Part shown: positions 1-9,805 of the stretch, piece by piece
How the letters are laid out: each line of letters opens with the position of its first letter
Numbering within the stretch: the first letter of the stretch is position 1
DNA from: Ovis canadensis
Taxonomy: Eukaryota > Chordata > Mammalia > Artiodactyla > Bovidae
Direction of reading: 5' to 3'
DNA length: 64,000 bases
Assembly: GCF_042477335.2 (NCBI RefSeq)
Contig: NC_091256.1
Coordinates: 36,176,001-36,240,000, forward strand
Position numbers and translations under genes: made by a program
Notes under the pieces: model-generated
Databases searched by the model: none
Told to the model about the DNA's origin: nothing
What the model saw: only the letters and a program-made list of their open reading frames with translations

Positions 1-92
1 AATGGGAGAACCAAAAATACCATGATAGCAAAAGTTTAATCTCTAAGTGTAAAATTAATAAACAATAAACTTAGCATACAAGTTTGCCAAGT

Positions 93-300
93 GGGATTCC
101 CTGGTGGCTTAGACAGTAAAGAGTCTGCCTGTAAGCGGGAGAACCAGGTCCATTCCCTGGGTTGGGAAGATCCCCCAGAGAAGGAAATGGCAACCCACTT
201 CAGCATTCTTGCCTGGAAAATCCCATGGATGGAGGAGCCTGGTGGGCTACAGTCCATGGGGTTGCAAAGAGTCAGACATGACTGAGCTACTTCCCTTCAC
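93..300 (+). mobile_element. Bov-tA-type SINE
   Basis: Ruminant composite SINE with a tRNA-like head starting GGGATTCCCTGGTGGC and a BovA body ending in the AGTCAGACATGACTGAG motif shared with the BovB 3' end. It encodes no protein; the short open frames across it are accidental. TTAGCATACAA (71-81) and TTGGCATACAA (301-311) may be an imperfect target duplication, but about 11 bases lie between the left copy and the SINE head. Confidence 0.9.
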
Positions 301-321
301 TTGGCATACAAAGAGAACCAG

Positions 322-536
322 GGCTTCCTAGATGGCGCAGTGGTAAAGAATCCACCTGCCAATTCAGGAGACAGGGGTTGGATCCCTGGGTGGGGAAGAT
401 CGCCTAGAGGAGGAAATGGTGACTTACTCCAGTATTCTTGCCTGGAAAATGCCATGGTCAGAGGAGCCTGGAAGGCTACAGTCCATGGGGCTGCAAAGAG
501 TCGGACACAACTGAGCACACACATACACACACACAA
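322..536 (+). mobile_element. Bov-tA-type SINE
   Basis: A second forward tRNA-BovA SINE, close behind the first. It starts GGGCTTCCTAGATGGCGCAG and ends after the GTCGGACACAACTGAGC motif with a short CA-rich tail (520-535). An open frame of about 170 codons runs from the SINE into the flanking unique sequence (301-813). It has no recognisable domain and I treat it as chance. Confidence 0.9.
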
Positions 537-925
537 AGGAGAACAACAAAGAAACACACCAGTCTTGAAACCAGCATTCTCACCTGAGAATTTGTTAAAA
601 AAAAAAAAAAGCATTTTAATACTTCTATATCCAATTCATGCTTTATATGTAATTCAAATAACCTCTAGTAGAAATGTAGTCCAGTTATCCCGGGAGAGTG
701 GGGATTCCAGGAATATATCTAAGGCAGATGTAATTTGCAGTCTTTTCTCTGTATGTACAGCTTTTAATCCAAACCTCAGAAAATATCCACTGGCAAATCT
801 CCAAGAGAAATAAGCATTTACAGTAAAAATACACAAGGAAATAAAGAATGAGAAAAAATATTTTTTTTAACTGTCAAGAGAATCAGACAAGCAACTTTGG
901 GAATAACTAGTTTTGAGAATAACTA
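537..925. other. Unique AT-rich spacer
   Basis: No gene or recognisable repeat. An A-run lies at about 599-610, and AATAACTA occurs twice at about 902-925, just before the next SINE cluster. Confidence 0.6.
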
Positions 926-1445
926 GGGCTTGCCTGGAGAAGGCAATGGCACCCCACTCCAGTACTCTTGCCTGGAAAATCCTGTGGACGGAGGAGCCTG
1001 GTGGGCTGCCATCCATAGGGTCGTTAGGAGTTGGACACGACTGAGCGACTTCACTTTCACTTTTCACTTTCCACTTTCATGCATTGGAGAAGGAAATGGC
1101 AACCCACTCCAGTGTTCTTGCCAGGAGAATCCCAGGGACGAGGGAGCCTGGTGGGCTGCCGTCTATGGGGTTGCACAGAGTCGGACACGACTGAAGTGAC
1201 TTAGCAGCAGCAGCAGCAGCAGGGCTTACCTGGTGATTCATACAGTAAAGAATCTGCCTGCATTGTGGGAGACCTGGATTCAGTCCCTGGGTTGGGAAGA
1301 TCCTCTGGAGGAGGGCATGGCAACCGAGGGCATGGCAACCCACTCCAGTATTCTTGCCTGGAGAATCCCGTGGACAGAGGAGCCTGACGGGCCACAGTTC
1401 ATAGGGCCACAAAGAGTCAGATATGACTGAAGTGACTTAGCACAA
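926..1445 (+). mobile_element. Bov-tA SINE split by a BovA dimer
   Basis: The host is a Bov-tA SINE. Its first ten bases (GGGCTTGCCT, 926-935) are separated from the remainder (1222-1445) by another SINE. After the insertion the ten bases recur as GGGCTTACCT (1222-1231), so they form the target duplication with one mismatch. The host body also contains a local duplication of GAGGGCATGGCAACC near 1312-1340. Confidence 0.85.
936..1221 (+). mobile_element. BovA dimer SINE (BOV-A2 type)
   Basis: Two tandem BovA units (936-1078 and about 1079-1200), each starting GGAGAAGG(C/A)AATGGCA and ending in the CGGACACGACTGA motif, joined by a CTTTCACTTTTCACTTTC linker. It ends in a (CAG)n tail at 1204-1222. 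It is inserted into the first bases of a Bov-tA SINE and flanked by a 10-bp duplication with one mismatch. Confidence 0.9.
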
Positions 1446-1503
1446 ATGCACGAGGCACAGAATACAAAATTTTTGATACTTTTTTTAATAAATGAAATGA
1501 TAT

Positions 1504-2712
1504 TTTTAAAGAGAAGTGACCTAGATGGCAGAGTAGGAAGACCCTGCCCTCCCTTCCTCCCACAGGGCATGCCAAAGTTATGACTATCTATAAAACAACT
1601 ATCACAGAGAACAACCTGATGATGACTGGCAGAAAACATTTTCCACAGCTAAAGACATAAAGAAGGAACTGCAACAAGATGGGTAGGAGTGGCAGAGATG
1701 CAGTGTAATCAGATCCCACACCCCCAGAGAGGTGACCCCCAAGCAGGAGGACAATCACAATTACAGGGTTTCTCCCCAAAGAGTGAAGGGCCCAAGCTCT
1801 ACAGAAGGTTGCCCAGCCTAGGGGTTCTGCACCAAGAAGCCCCCAGAAAGTCTGGCTTGAAGGTCAGTGGGGCTTGCTTACAGGAAAGCCAAAAGGATGT
1901 AGAAAATCCTGATTCCAAAGGGCACAAGCAAAATCTGACACACTCTGAGACCCACCACAGGGGCAGTAACTTGAAAAAAACCTGGGTCAGACCTACCTGT
2001 TGATCTTAAAGAGCCTCCCATAAAGAATGGAAGCAACTGGGACTCCTCCTGAGGATATAGATGCTGGTATCAACAATTTTGGGGAACTCATACCACCATA
2101 AGGACACTGGTACCAACAAGTGATGTTCTGGTGTCCTCCTTCTTATTAGTGCTGAGGGTTCATCTGCCTACCAGCTATTCAGCATTGGCCCTGGCACTTC
2201 TGAAGCCGAAAAGCAAGCCCTGTCATGACGTGGCCTAACCAGTGGGTTGACAGTCTCGGAATAAAGCAGAGCCTGCCAGCCAATCTGGTTGGGAGCAGCC
2301 CCACCTACCAGTATACCCACAGAAGTGGACACAACAAACAGGTCTGTGCAGCCAAAATAGGGGTTACTCATAGAGCATATAGCTCTCGTGACCAAAGGGG
2401 AGCATTTTACTGAATCCTAAAGAACGTCTCCTACTTCAGGCTCTGAGTCCAGGATGGGGAAATGTAACTTATCTCCTTGATCCATAAGAAATAAAATGAG
2501 AATCAGGCAACATGAGGTGACAGAGGACTATGTTCCAATTGAAAGAAAAAGATAAAACCCCAGAAGAAGGACTAAGAAAAGTGGAAATAAACAATTTACC
2601 TGACAATGAGTTCAAGATAAGGATCATAAAGAAGCTCAACAAACTTGGGAGAAAAGTGCATGAATACAGTGATAAGTTTAACAAAGATTTGGGAAATATA
2701 AAAAAGAACCAA
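1504..2712 (+). mobile_element. Old L1, 5'UTR segment
   Basis: The start resembles the mammalian L1 promoter end (AGATGGCAGAGTAGGAAGAC at about 1524). The sequence at 2530-2712 matches the segment leading to L1 ORF1 (AGTTCAAGATAAGGATCATA and flanks). No intact ORF1 start is preserved. The element is later interrupted by a SINE (2713-2937) and a BovB (from about 2994), and resumes at about 4305. Recognised by pattern, so the subfamily is not assigned. Confidence 0.7.
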
Positions 2713-2937
2713 AGGGCTTCCCAGGTGGCACTAGTGGTAAAGAACCCACTTGCGATGCAGGAGACAAAAGAGACGTGGGTTCGATCCCTAGATTGGGAAG
2801 ATCCCCTGGAAGAGGACATGGCAACCCACTCCAATATTCTTTCCTGGAGAATCCCCATGGACAGAGAAGCCTGGTGGGCTGTATAACATAGGGTCACAAA
2901 GAGTCAGACACAACTAAAGTGACTTAGCACACACTCG
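2713..2937 (+). mobile_element. Bov-tA SINE inside L1
   Basis: Forward tRNA-BovA SINE starting GGGCTTCCCAGGTGGC and ending TGACTTAGCACACAC. It has a perfect 9-bp target duplication, AAGAACCAA, at 2704-2712 and 2938-2946. The L1 sequence continues directly across the insertion. Confidence 0.95.
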
Positions 2938-2993
2938 AAGAACCAAGCAGATCTGAAGAATATAAAAACTGAAATAAAAAATACATTAGAAGA
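2938..2993 (+). mobile_element. Old L1, ORF1-region fragment
   Basis: A short piece of the same L1 between the SINE and the BovB insertion (AACCAAGCAGATCTGAAGAA). It lies in the 5' part of ORF1 and has no usable frame. Confidence 0.65.
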
Positions 2994-4303
2994 TAATGCC
3001 AAAGAATGATCAAAGTACAGCCCAATTGCACCCATCTCACGTGCCAGCAAAGCAATGCTCAAAATCCGGCAAGCCAGGCTTCAACAGTACATGAACTGGG
3101 AACTTCTAGATGTTCAAGCTGGTTTTAGAAAAGGCAGAGGAACCAGAGGTCAAACTGCCAACATCCACTGGGTCATAGAAAAAGCAAGAGAGTTCCAGAA
3201 AAACATCTATTTCTGCTTTATTGACTACACCAAAGCCTTTGACTGTGTGGATCACAATAAACTGTGGAAAATTCTGAAAGAGATGGGAATACCAGACCAC
3301 CTGACCTGCCTCCTGAGAAATCTGTATGCAGGTCAAGAAACAGCAGTTAGAACTGGACGTGGAACAACAGACTGGTTCTAAATCAGGAAAGGAGTAAGTC
3401 AAGGCTGTATACTGTCACCTTGCTTATTTAACTTATGTGCAAAGTACATCATGAGAAATGTTGGACTGGATGAAGCACAAGCTGGAATCAAGATTGCTGG
3501 GAGAAATATAAATAACTTCAGATATGCAGATGACACCACCCTTATGATAGAAAGTGAAGAAGAACTGAAGAGCCTCTTGATGAAAGTGAAAGAGGAGAGT
3601 GAAAAGTTGGCTTAAAACTCAACATTCAGAAAACTAAGATCATAGCATCTGGTCCTATCATTTCATGGCAAATAGATGGGGAAAACAATGAAAACAGTGA
3701 CAGACTTTATTTTGGGGGGCTCCAAAAATCACTGCAGATGGTGACTGCAGCCATAAAATTAAAAGATGCTTGCTCCTTGGAAGAAAAGCTATGACCAACT
3801 TAGACAGCATATTAAAAAGCAGGGACATTACTTTGGCAACAAAGGTCCATTTAGTCAAAGCTATGGTTTTTCCAGGGGTCATGTATGGATGTCAGAGTTG
3901 GACTATAAAGAAAGCTGAGTGCTGATGAATTAATGCTTTTGAAAACTGTGGTGTTGGCGAAGACTCTTGAGAGTCCCTTGGACTGCAAGGAGATCCAACC
4001 AGTCCATCCTAAAGGAAATCAGTCCTGAATATTTATTAGAAGGAGTGATGCTAAAGCTGAAACTCCAATACTTTGGCCACCTGATGCAAAGAACTGACTC
4101 ATTTGAAAAGACTCTGATGCTGGGAAAGATTGAATGCAGGAGAGAAGGGGATGACAGAGGATGAGATGGTTGGATGGCATCATTGACTCGATGGACATGA
4201 GTTTGAGTAAGCTCCGGGAGTTGGTGATGGACAGGGAAGTCTGGCATGCTGAAGTCCATGGGGTCACAAAGAATCAGACATGACTGAGTGACTGAACCAA
4301 ACA
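2994..4303 (+). mobile_element. BovB LINE, 5'-truncated
   Basis: Forward BovB (RTE clade) 3' part, from within the reverse transcriptase to the BovB 3' end (ACTGAGTGACTGAACC). It interrupts the L1. L1 resumes at about 4305, apparently missing a few bases, and I see no clean target duplication. Frame breaks and stops divide the coding part. Confidence 0.92.
3055..3381 (+). pseudogene. BovB reverse transcriptase remnant
   Basis: Fragment of the BovB ORF2 reverse transcriptase, the enzyme that copies BovB and BovB-tailed SINE RNA at a nicked target. The open piece has 108 codons and contains RT motif A as FIDYTKAFDCVDH, where the first D is a catalytic aspartate. It stops at TAA (3379-3381) right after GTTDWF, where other copies in this window read GTTDWFQ. 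The catalytic YADD motif is visible further on (about 3520) as RYADDTT in another reading segment, and a frameshift follows near 3610. The copy cannot encode an active enzyme. Confidence 0.85.
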
Positions 4304-4304
4304 G

Positions 4305-4494
4305 TAGATTAGATGATCCTGAGTAACAGTCACCAATCTAGAAGACACAGTGGAAATGATTCAAGTTAAATAGAAAAGAAGAAAAAAAATTTTAATATGG
4401 ATAGTATAGGAAATCTCTGGGACAACATCAATCATACCAATATTTACATTATTGGGGTCTCAGAAGGAGAAGAGAGAAAATGAAAAGAGGTAAA
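4305..4494 (+). mobile_element. Old L1, ORF1 continuation
   Basis: The L1 interrupted by BovB resumes here. GGGACAACATCAATCATACC followed by ATTGGGGTCTCAGAAGGAGA is the L1 ORF1 region. It ends at an antisense L1 3'UTR piece. Confidence 0.65.
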
Positions 4495-4993
4495 GTACAG
4501 TTGATTACAATATTATGTTAGTTTCAGAGGTATAGCAAAGTGATTCAGTTTTATACATATATATTATTTAGATTATTTTCCATTATAAGTTATTGCTAAT
4601 GCTCAGTGACTCAGTCATGTCCAACTCTTTGGACGTGTATGAAATGTAGCCTGCCAGGCTCCTCTGTCCATGGGATTTTTACAGGCAGAAATACTGGAGT
4701 GGGTTGCCATTCTCTTCTCCAGGGGATTTCTCCAACCCAAGTATTAAACCTGCGTCTCTTGCCTCTCCTGCATTGGCAGGCAGATTCTTTACTACCAGCA
4801 CCATCCATCTGGGAAGCCCCATTATAGGTTATTACAAGATGTCAAATATTGTTCCCTTTGTTACACAGTAAATCCTGTAACCTATTATATATATAGTAGT
4901 GTATCCATTAATCCCATACTCCTAATCTATCCCCCACCCTCTCCCTTTTGGTATCCATAAATTTATTTTCTATGTCTGTAAGTCTGTTACCAG
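4495..4993 (-). mobile_element. L1 3'UTR fragment, split by SINE
   Basis: Antisense artiodactyl L1 3'UTR: TTAGTTTCAGAGGTATAGCA before the SINE, then TCTATGTCTGTAAGTCTGTT near the end. It is interrupted at 4595-4820. It has the opposite orientation to the L1 fragment on its left, so this is a separate insertion or a 5' inversion. Confidence 0.65.
4595..4820 (-). mobile_element. Bov-tA SINE (antisense)
   Basis: Antisense tRNA-BovA SINE with its head at the right end (GGGAAGCCCC). The target duplication is 13 bp with one mismatch: ATTATAAGTTATT (4582-4594) and ATTATAGGTTATT (4821-4833). It sits in the L1 3'UTR fragment. Confidence 0.95.
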
Positions 4994-6354
4994 AAATTTT
5001 TATATAATCTTAGTATAAACAAAAAAAATTCTCTTGTAGTAGATAAAATAAACTTGACCTGTTTCCTCTTAATCTTCTATCTTTGAGAGGCTAAAAACTG
5101 CTCTCAGCCCAAAAATATTTTCCCATTCCAGCTACTGAATAGCTATGATACAACAAAATTAGCATTTCAAGCTATTACTGTCTTCAGTTAGATTTTTTTA
5201 AATGCATTGTGTAGATATAAAATGTTATTAACACTTCTTTGGATTTTTACAAGCATATGTGAAAAAAAAGAATCAAATTCACCATCACCCAAGAGAACAA
5301 TTAGATCCAGAGAAATCAATACAGTACAATTTTCTTCTATAGAGCTTATTTCATACACACTGCATTAAAGAATTTTTAACAGAATTAAAATTTCCAAAAC
5401 AGATGACAGTATGAGATACAAATTACCAAAAACCACTGGTGTAATGGAAAGACATTTCATGATAACTAAATTAAACTACTCAATCATGAGGCTGATAAGA
5501 CAGGCAGGGTGATGAGGCAGATGGTCAAAAGACAGTTCGATGAGATCTGAAATGAGAGATGCTGCCTGGCAGTTCTGGCTAGAGAAGACGACAGAGGAGG
5601 GGGCTCACTTACCAGGTGCGAGACGTTTCAAAGGCAGTTCCAACATTTATGCATATTGCAGGATTTTCCAAACAGCCTGTTTCATGGAGTATACCTGCTT
5701 ACAGAGAGGTTCCTCAAGTATATAACTAAATATAATTTCATTTGTATATCTTGGTGAGACTTTTTGTTAAAAAAAAAAAAAAAAAAGAATTACAAATCAA
5801 TTCAGTCTACAGGAAGCCAGAAAAAAGAGAAAAAAAAAGAAATAAAGATGAGACATATTAAAAATTATATAAACCTAACTATACTAACAATCACATTAAC
5901 TGTAATGGTCAAAACAATTGAATGGCAGATATTGTTGGAATAAATTTTAAAAATCAAGACTCCCCCAAAAAGTCACAAATGAAAAAAATAAATAAAACTT
6001 TGGCCAACTGTGGAATCTGTATTTTATTTCAGAAAATATTATTTAAAAACTTTACTGATGACACATCTGAAAAGTTAAATCCTTGGATCAATTTCAGTAC
6101 TCCTGTAGAAAGGCAGCCATCATATCCTATGAATCAGTCAATATGAAAGTTGCAACCTTCTCCCATGTTAAGCCCGATCCCCCACTGGATCATCCAAGGC
6201 AACTAAGAGCCAATCCCTTTTTAAATATGTTTCCCCTGAAACAAACATTACCTTGAATATTTTAGCAGTATATTAGAATTTTTAAACTCTCACCAAAGGG
6301 AGAACCTTCCCTGAGTCTGATTTTTTAAATCTGTCTAGACAATGGTTGAAAGGC
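4994..6354. other. Unique sequence, no gene seen
   Basis: AT-rich sequence without a recognisable repeat. An A-run lies at about 5769-5786. On the minus strand, 5608-5616 reads CCTGGTAAG, a good splice-donor match, but no convincing exon surrounds it. The short open frames at 5540-5725 and 5922-6146 have no known domain. Confidence 0.55.
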
Positions 6355-6570
6355 CTGAGTTTTAGAATCAAACAAACCTAGATGTGTCAGTCTCTAGTCA
6401 TAAGACAGTTCTTAGATAGTGTCCCTAAGCCTCAGTATGCTCAGTAGTTGTTCTTTTTAAAAAGGGGGAGGGTAGTAATTTGACAATTCAAGAATGAGAA
6501 CTGAAACAGTTCATCCACTTAAAATACCCAGCATGGTTCCTAGAACACAAAATTCTTAATATATGTCATC
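6355..6570 (+). repeat. Probable MIR relic
   Basis: The order of weak matches fits an ancient tRNA-derived MIR SINE in forward orientation: a GAATCAAACAAACCTAGATG segment, then a CCTAAGCCTCAGT segment, then a CAGCATGGTTCCTAGAACAC segment. It is strongly diverged. Confidence 0.45.
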
Positions 6571-7930
6571 AAGCTTGCCAGCCGTGCAGCAGGGGGCCCG
6601 TCTGGTAGCATACCTCTTCATCCAGCCCTCACTTCCTCAAGTCTTACCGAGGTTTCCTCCAACCTTTCCTCTGCAAACTAAATCCTAACACCTTCCCTCA
6701 AACGTTCTCAAACATTGTTCGATTCTTGAGTGTTTGTTTGTTGCACATGATTTTTAGAGATAAAAATAACAATCCCATCTTGTTATTCTTATCATCTAGG
6801 CAATCCTAAATTTGCACTTTCCCTGACATTTTATTTGAGTCATCCTTGATCCATAATTCCAATTGAGTCATAAATAAAACATCTCATATAGGTTATACAT
6901 CACAATAGATGATTTTAGGTAATTTCCTGAAAAATCTGTATATAAATTATTTACTTTCCAAATGGTAGTCACATTTCAAATATACCAAACGAGGTGGTAT
7001 TTAATATACCCTAAGGTGAATTATTTTGTAAAGCAAAGCATTCATTTTCAGTATCATCAATCATTTCCTCATCTGTCTGTTTTATAAGATTGAACTTATT
7101 ATTTATCATATTTGCTTAAAACATAAGTCTTTGTAGATTTTACCAGTTATTTGTATTATTTGTATATTATAACCAGATGGTAAAGAACATTAACTTTTAA
7201 ATCTTTTCTTTAAGGCTTTGTCTCTCCCTCAAGCTGTGTTAAATGTTTGCACCTCCATCTTTGACCAGTAAGTTTACTGGAAATACAATTGAGGCCACCA
7301 CCATTCCAGATACTTAAAGCTACAATACAATAGGAATCAACTGAACAGAAAATTTAAAAGGTTTAGGCTGTGTCTCTATTGATAAAGAGTGAATCCTAAT
7401 TCACTCTTTTTATTAACTCTTGTTATTATTCACTCTTGTCATTAAAAGTGAATCCTAATTCACTCTTCAAAACACATTTCTTGGGTGAGAGCCAGTATGA
7501 TAATTGTGTTTAAGAGGATGATGAGTGTGCTATTTACGTCTATTTTGCATAAATTTGAATAATACATTCAAGTGGCCCTAACCCCACATATGTAACAATT
7601 AGTGCAATTAATTTGTACAAAGTGTTTCATCTCTGTATTCTGGGCATGACGCACAGGAAATGTGTAACAGAGTCTGAAATCCACCAGTTAACCTCCCAAA
7701 TAATATTTTGCAAAGACATATTGTGTGAGACAGTCATCTGTTCCCGAACAAGTGTCAAAACAATTAATCTGAGACTCAGGAAAAGACTACTCTGACAGGG
7801 AGAAGGAGACTTTGAAAAGATGCAGAGTTCAGCACCCGACTGGGGCTCCATGTGTCTTAGGTAAATCTAGGGATTGCTAGTTTTAGGAGTAACTGGATGG
7901 TTCAGGGGGCAGTGGAATTTGGTATTTCTA
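6571..7930. other. Unique AT-rich sequence
   Basis: No gene recognised. The visible structure is a duplicated hairpin at 7385-7467, listed separately. The open frames at 7613-7851 on both strands are short and lack known domains. Confidence 0.55.
7385..7467. repeat. Duplicated short hairpin
   Basis: A perfect inverted repeat with 10-bp arms, AAGAGTGAAT and ATTCACTCTT, and a 4-base loop CCTA at 7385-7408. A second copy with 7-bp arms and the same loop lies at 7445-7467. A spare TTCACTCTTGT lies between them at about 7429-7440. This looks like local duplication; no function is evident. Confidence 0.8.
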
Positions 7931-8360
7931 CAGGCGATGTGAGAGTTGGACTGTGAAGAAGGCTGAGTGCTGAAGAATTGATGCTTTTGAACTGTGGTGT
8001 TGGAGAAGACTCTTGAGAGTCCCTTGGACTGCAAGGAGATCCAACCAGTCCATTCTGAAGATCAGCCCTGGGATTTCTTTGGAAGGAATGATGCTAAAGC
8101 TGAAACTCCAGTACTTAGGCCACCTCATGCGAAGTGTTGACTCATTGGAAAAGACTGATGCTGTGAGGGATTGGGGTCAGGAGGAGAAGGGGACGACTGA
8201 GGATGAGATGGCTGGATGGCATCACGGACTTGATGGACGTGAGTCTGAGTGAACTCTGAGAGTTGGTGACGGACAGGGAGGCCTGGCATGCTGTGATTCA
8301 TGGGGTCGCAAAGAGTCGGACACAACTGAGCGACTGAACTGAACTGAACTGAACTGAACA
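7931..8360 (+). mobile_element. BovB 3' end
   Basis: Forward BovB covering the C-terminal end of ORF2 and the 3' end, finishing in a (GAACT)n tail (8338-8357). ACAGGC at 7930-7935 and at 8358-8363 is a possible 6-bp target duplication. The coding part has gaps compared with the other BovB copies here. Confidence 0.92.
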
Positions 8361-8419
8361 GGCACAAGAATATGCAACCTCAGACCAGCCTAATAAAATA
8401 TTCCAACATACATAAATTC

Positions 8420-8560
8420 GAACTCTGTGTCGAGCATTTTGCTAATCACCTGGCTTACATTATTGCCTCTTTAATTCTCACAGTACCTCTTCAGAGATAA
8501 GCGCTAGAATGGCCATTGTTCAGAGGAGGAACCTGAGACTTGGAAAGTTTAGTCTCCCAG
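8420..8560 (-). repeat. MIR relic (antisense)
   Basis: The order GAGCATTTTGCTAATCACCT, TTAATTCTCACAGTACCTC, then GAGGAACCTGAGACTTGGAA follows the reverse complement of the MIR core and 3' part. The flanks 8364-8419 and 8561-8767 show nothing recognisable. Confidence 0.55.
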
Positions 8561-8778
8561 TCCCTCATGCCTTGCCCTCACCACTCTGCTCTTCCAAGGC
8601 AAGCTGTGCCTGTTCCAGCTGTGGTTTGTCCAGGGGGTGGCGAGTCATCTGTTAATGGACTTGGATCATTCCTGAAGTGTAACCTCGCTTCTGTGTCATC
8701 TGTTTTTTCCCTGAGAAGCAGACTCTGTGAGGGGAGGAAACTTGGGGGTCACACTTGTCATTGTAGCCCCATCCCAGC

Positions 8779-9013
8779 GTGGTGGTGTTGTTGTTGTTGT
8801 TTAGTCCCCAAGTTGTGTCCGACTCTTGCACAACCCCATCGCCTATAGCCCACCAGACTCCCCAGACCATGGAATTTTCCGGGCGAAAATATTGGAGTGG
8901 GTTGACATTTGCTCCTCCAGGATATCTTCCTGTCCCACAGATCAAACCAGCATCTCCTGTGTATCCTGCATTGGCAGGCAGACTCTCTACCACTGAGCCA
9001 CTTGGGAAATCCA
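8779..9013 (-). mobile_element. Bov-tA SINE (antisense)
   Basis: Antisense tRNA-BovA SINE with a (TTG)n/(GTT)n tail at about 8785-8802 and its head at 9005-9013. The target duplication is CCCATCCCAGC (8768-8778) and CCCATTCCAGC (9014-9024), with one mismatch. The right copy was then used by a BovB insertion. Confidence 0.92.
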
Positions 9014-9026
9014 CCCATTCCAGCAT

Positions 9027-9160
9027 CAGTCAGTCAGTCAGTTCAGTCGCTCAGTCGTGTCCGACTGTTTGCGGCCCCATGAACTGCAGCACGCTAGGCC
9101 TCCCTGTCCGTCGCCAACTCCCAGAGTTCTCTCAGACCCACGTCCATCGAGTCAGTGATG
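9027..9160 (-). mobile_element. BovB, short 5'-truncated copy
   Basis: Only the last 130 or so bases of BovB, antisense, starting with (CAGT)n and TTCAGTCGCTCAGTCGTGTC. A perfect 12-bp target duplication, CCATTCCAGCAT, flanks it at 9015-9026 and 9161-9172, so this is a complete, severely truncated retrotransposition event. Confidence 0.95.
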
Positions 9161-9172
9161 CCATTCCAGCAT

Positions 9173-9714
9173 AGTGGGCTGCATATCATTAGACCTCCAC
9201 GTGTATTTAAGGAATAAATGACTCCATGCAAAGCTCCATGCTGAATATGAGGGGATTAGCTAGCTCAGTGTTGGTTGGAGGAAATTTCACCTCTTTCAAA
9301 TGTTTGAGAAAGAGGCACCAGCCTGGGGTGGATATAAATATTGTAGATATTAACAGACAGTCCAACACAACTATCTCCCTAGAGGTCAGAGTTCCAGAAA
9401 GTGATGAGGGCTGAGGTTGGTCATCAGGATGCTATGACGTGTCAAGGTGATGACTCAAGTAAACTCTGAGAAAACTGGTATCTATCATGATGCTCCCTGT
9501 GTTTTCTTATGATGGGGCTTTCCCTGAGTATACATTCTTCATTTTTGATCTAAGAATTTATGGTGTGAAATAACTATGTGCTAAACATGAAAGATACAAG
9601 GATGTATGATTTCAAATAGTTTTCCTTTTTCTTCTTTTTGTCTCTCTTTTTAAACCTAGAAATAAAAGTAAAAAAAATAATAGTAATATAAATCAGTCAT
9701 AGGTATACTGGCGG
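9173..9714. other. Unique sequence
   Basis: No gene or clear repeat recognised. An open frame at 9226-9414 has no known domain. Confidence 0.5.
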
Positions 9715-9805
9715 GTTTATGTTGGTGTATGGCAGAAACCAACGCAATATTGTAAGGCAATTATCCTTCAATTAAAAATATAAACGTTCTTAAAAAATAA
9801 TAGTA
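9715..9805 (+). mobile_element. L1 3' end fragment
   Basis: Forward ruminant L1 3' terminus: GGCAGAAACCAACGCAATAT followed by TTATCCTTCAATTAAAAATA and an A-rich tail. It is about 90 bases long and strongly 5'-truncated. Confidence 0.75.

Noticed and set aside
301-813. Open frame of 170 codons from a SINE into unique sequence
   Set aside because: The first part translates a SINE and the rest has no domain; no promoter, splice site or conservation evidence.
9027-9160. Reading this as another tRNA SINE
   Set aside because: It has GTCCATCGAGTCAGTGATG, which belongs to the BovB 3' end and not to the Bov-tA body, and its own 12-bp duplication.
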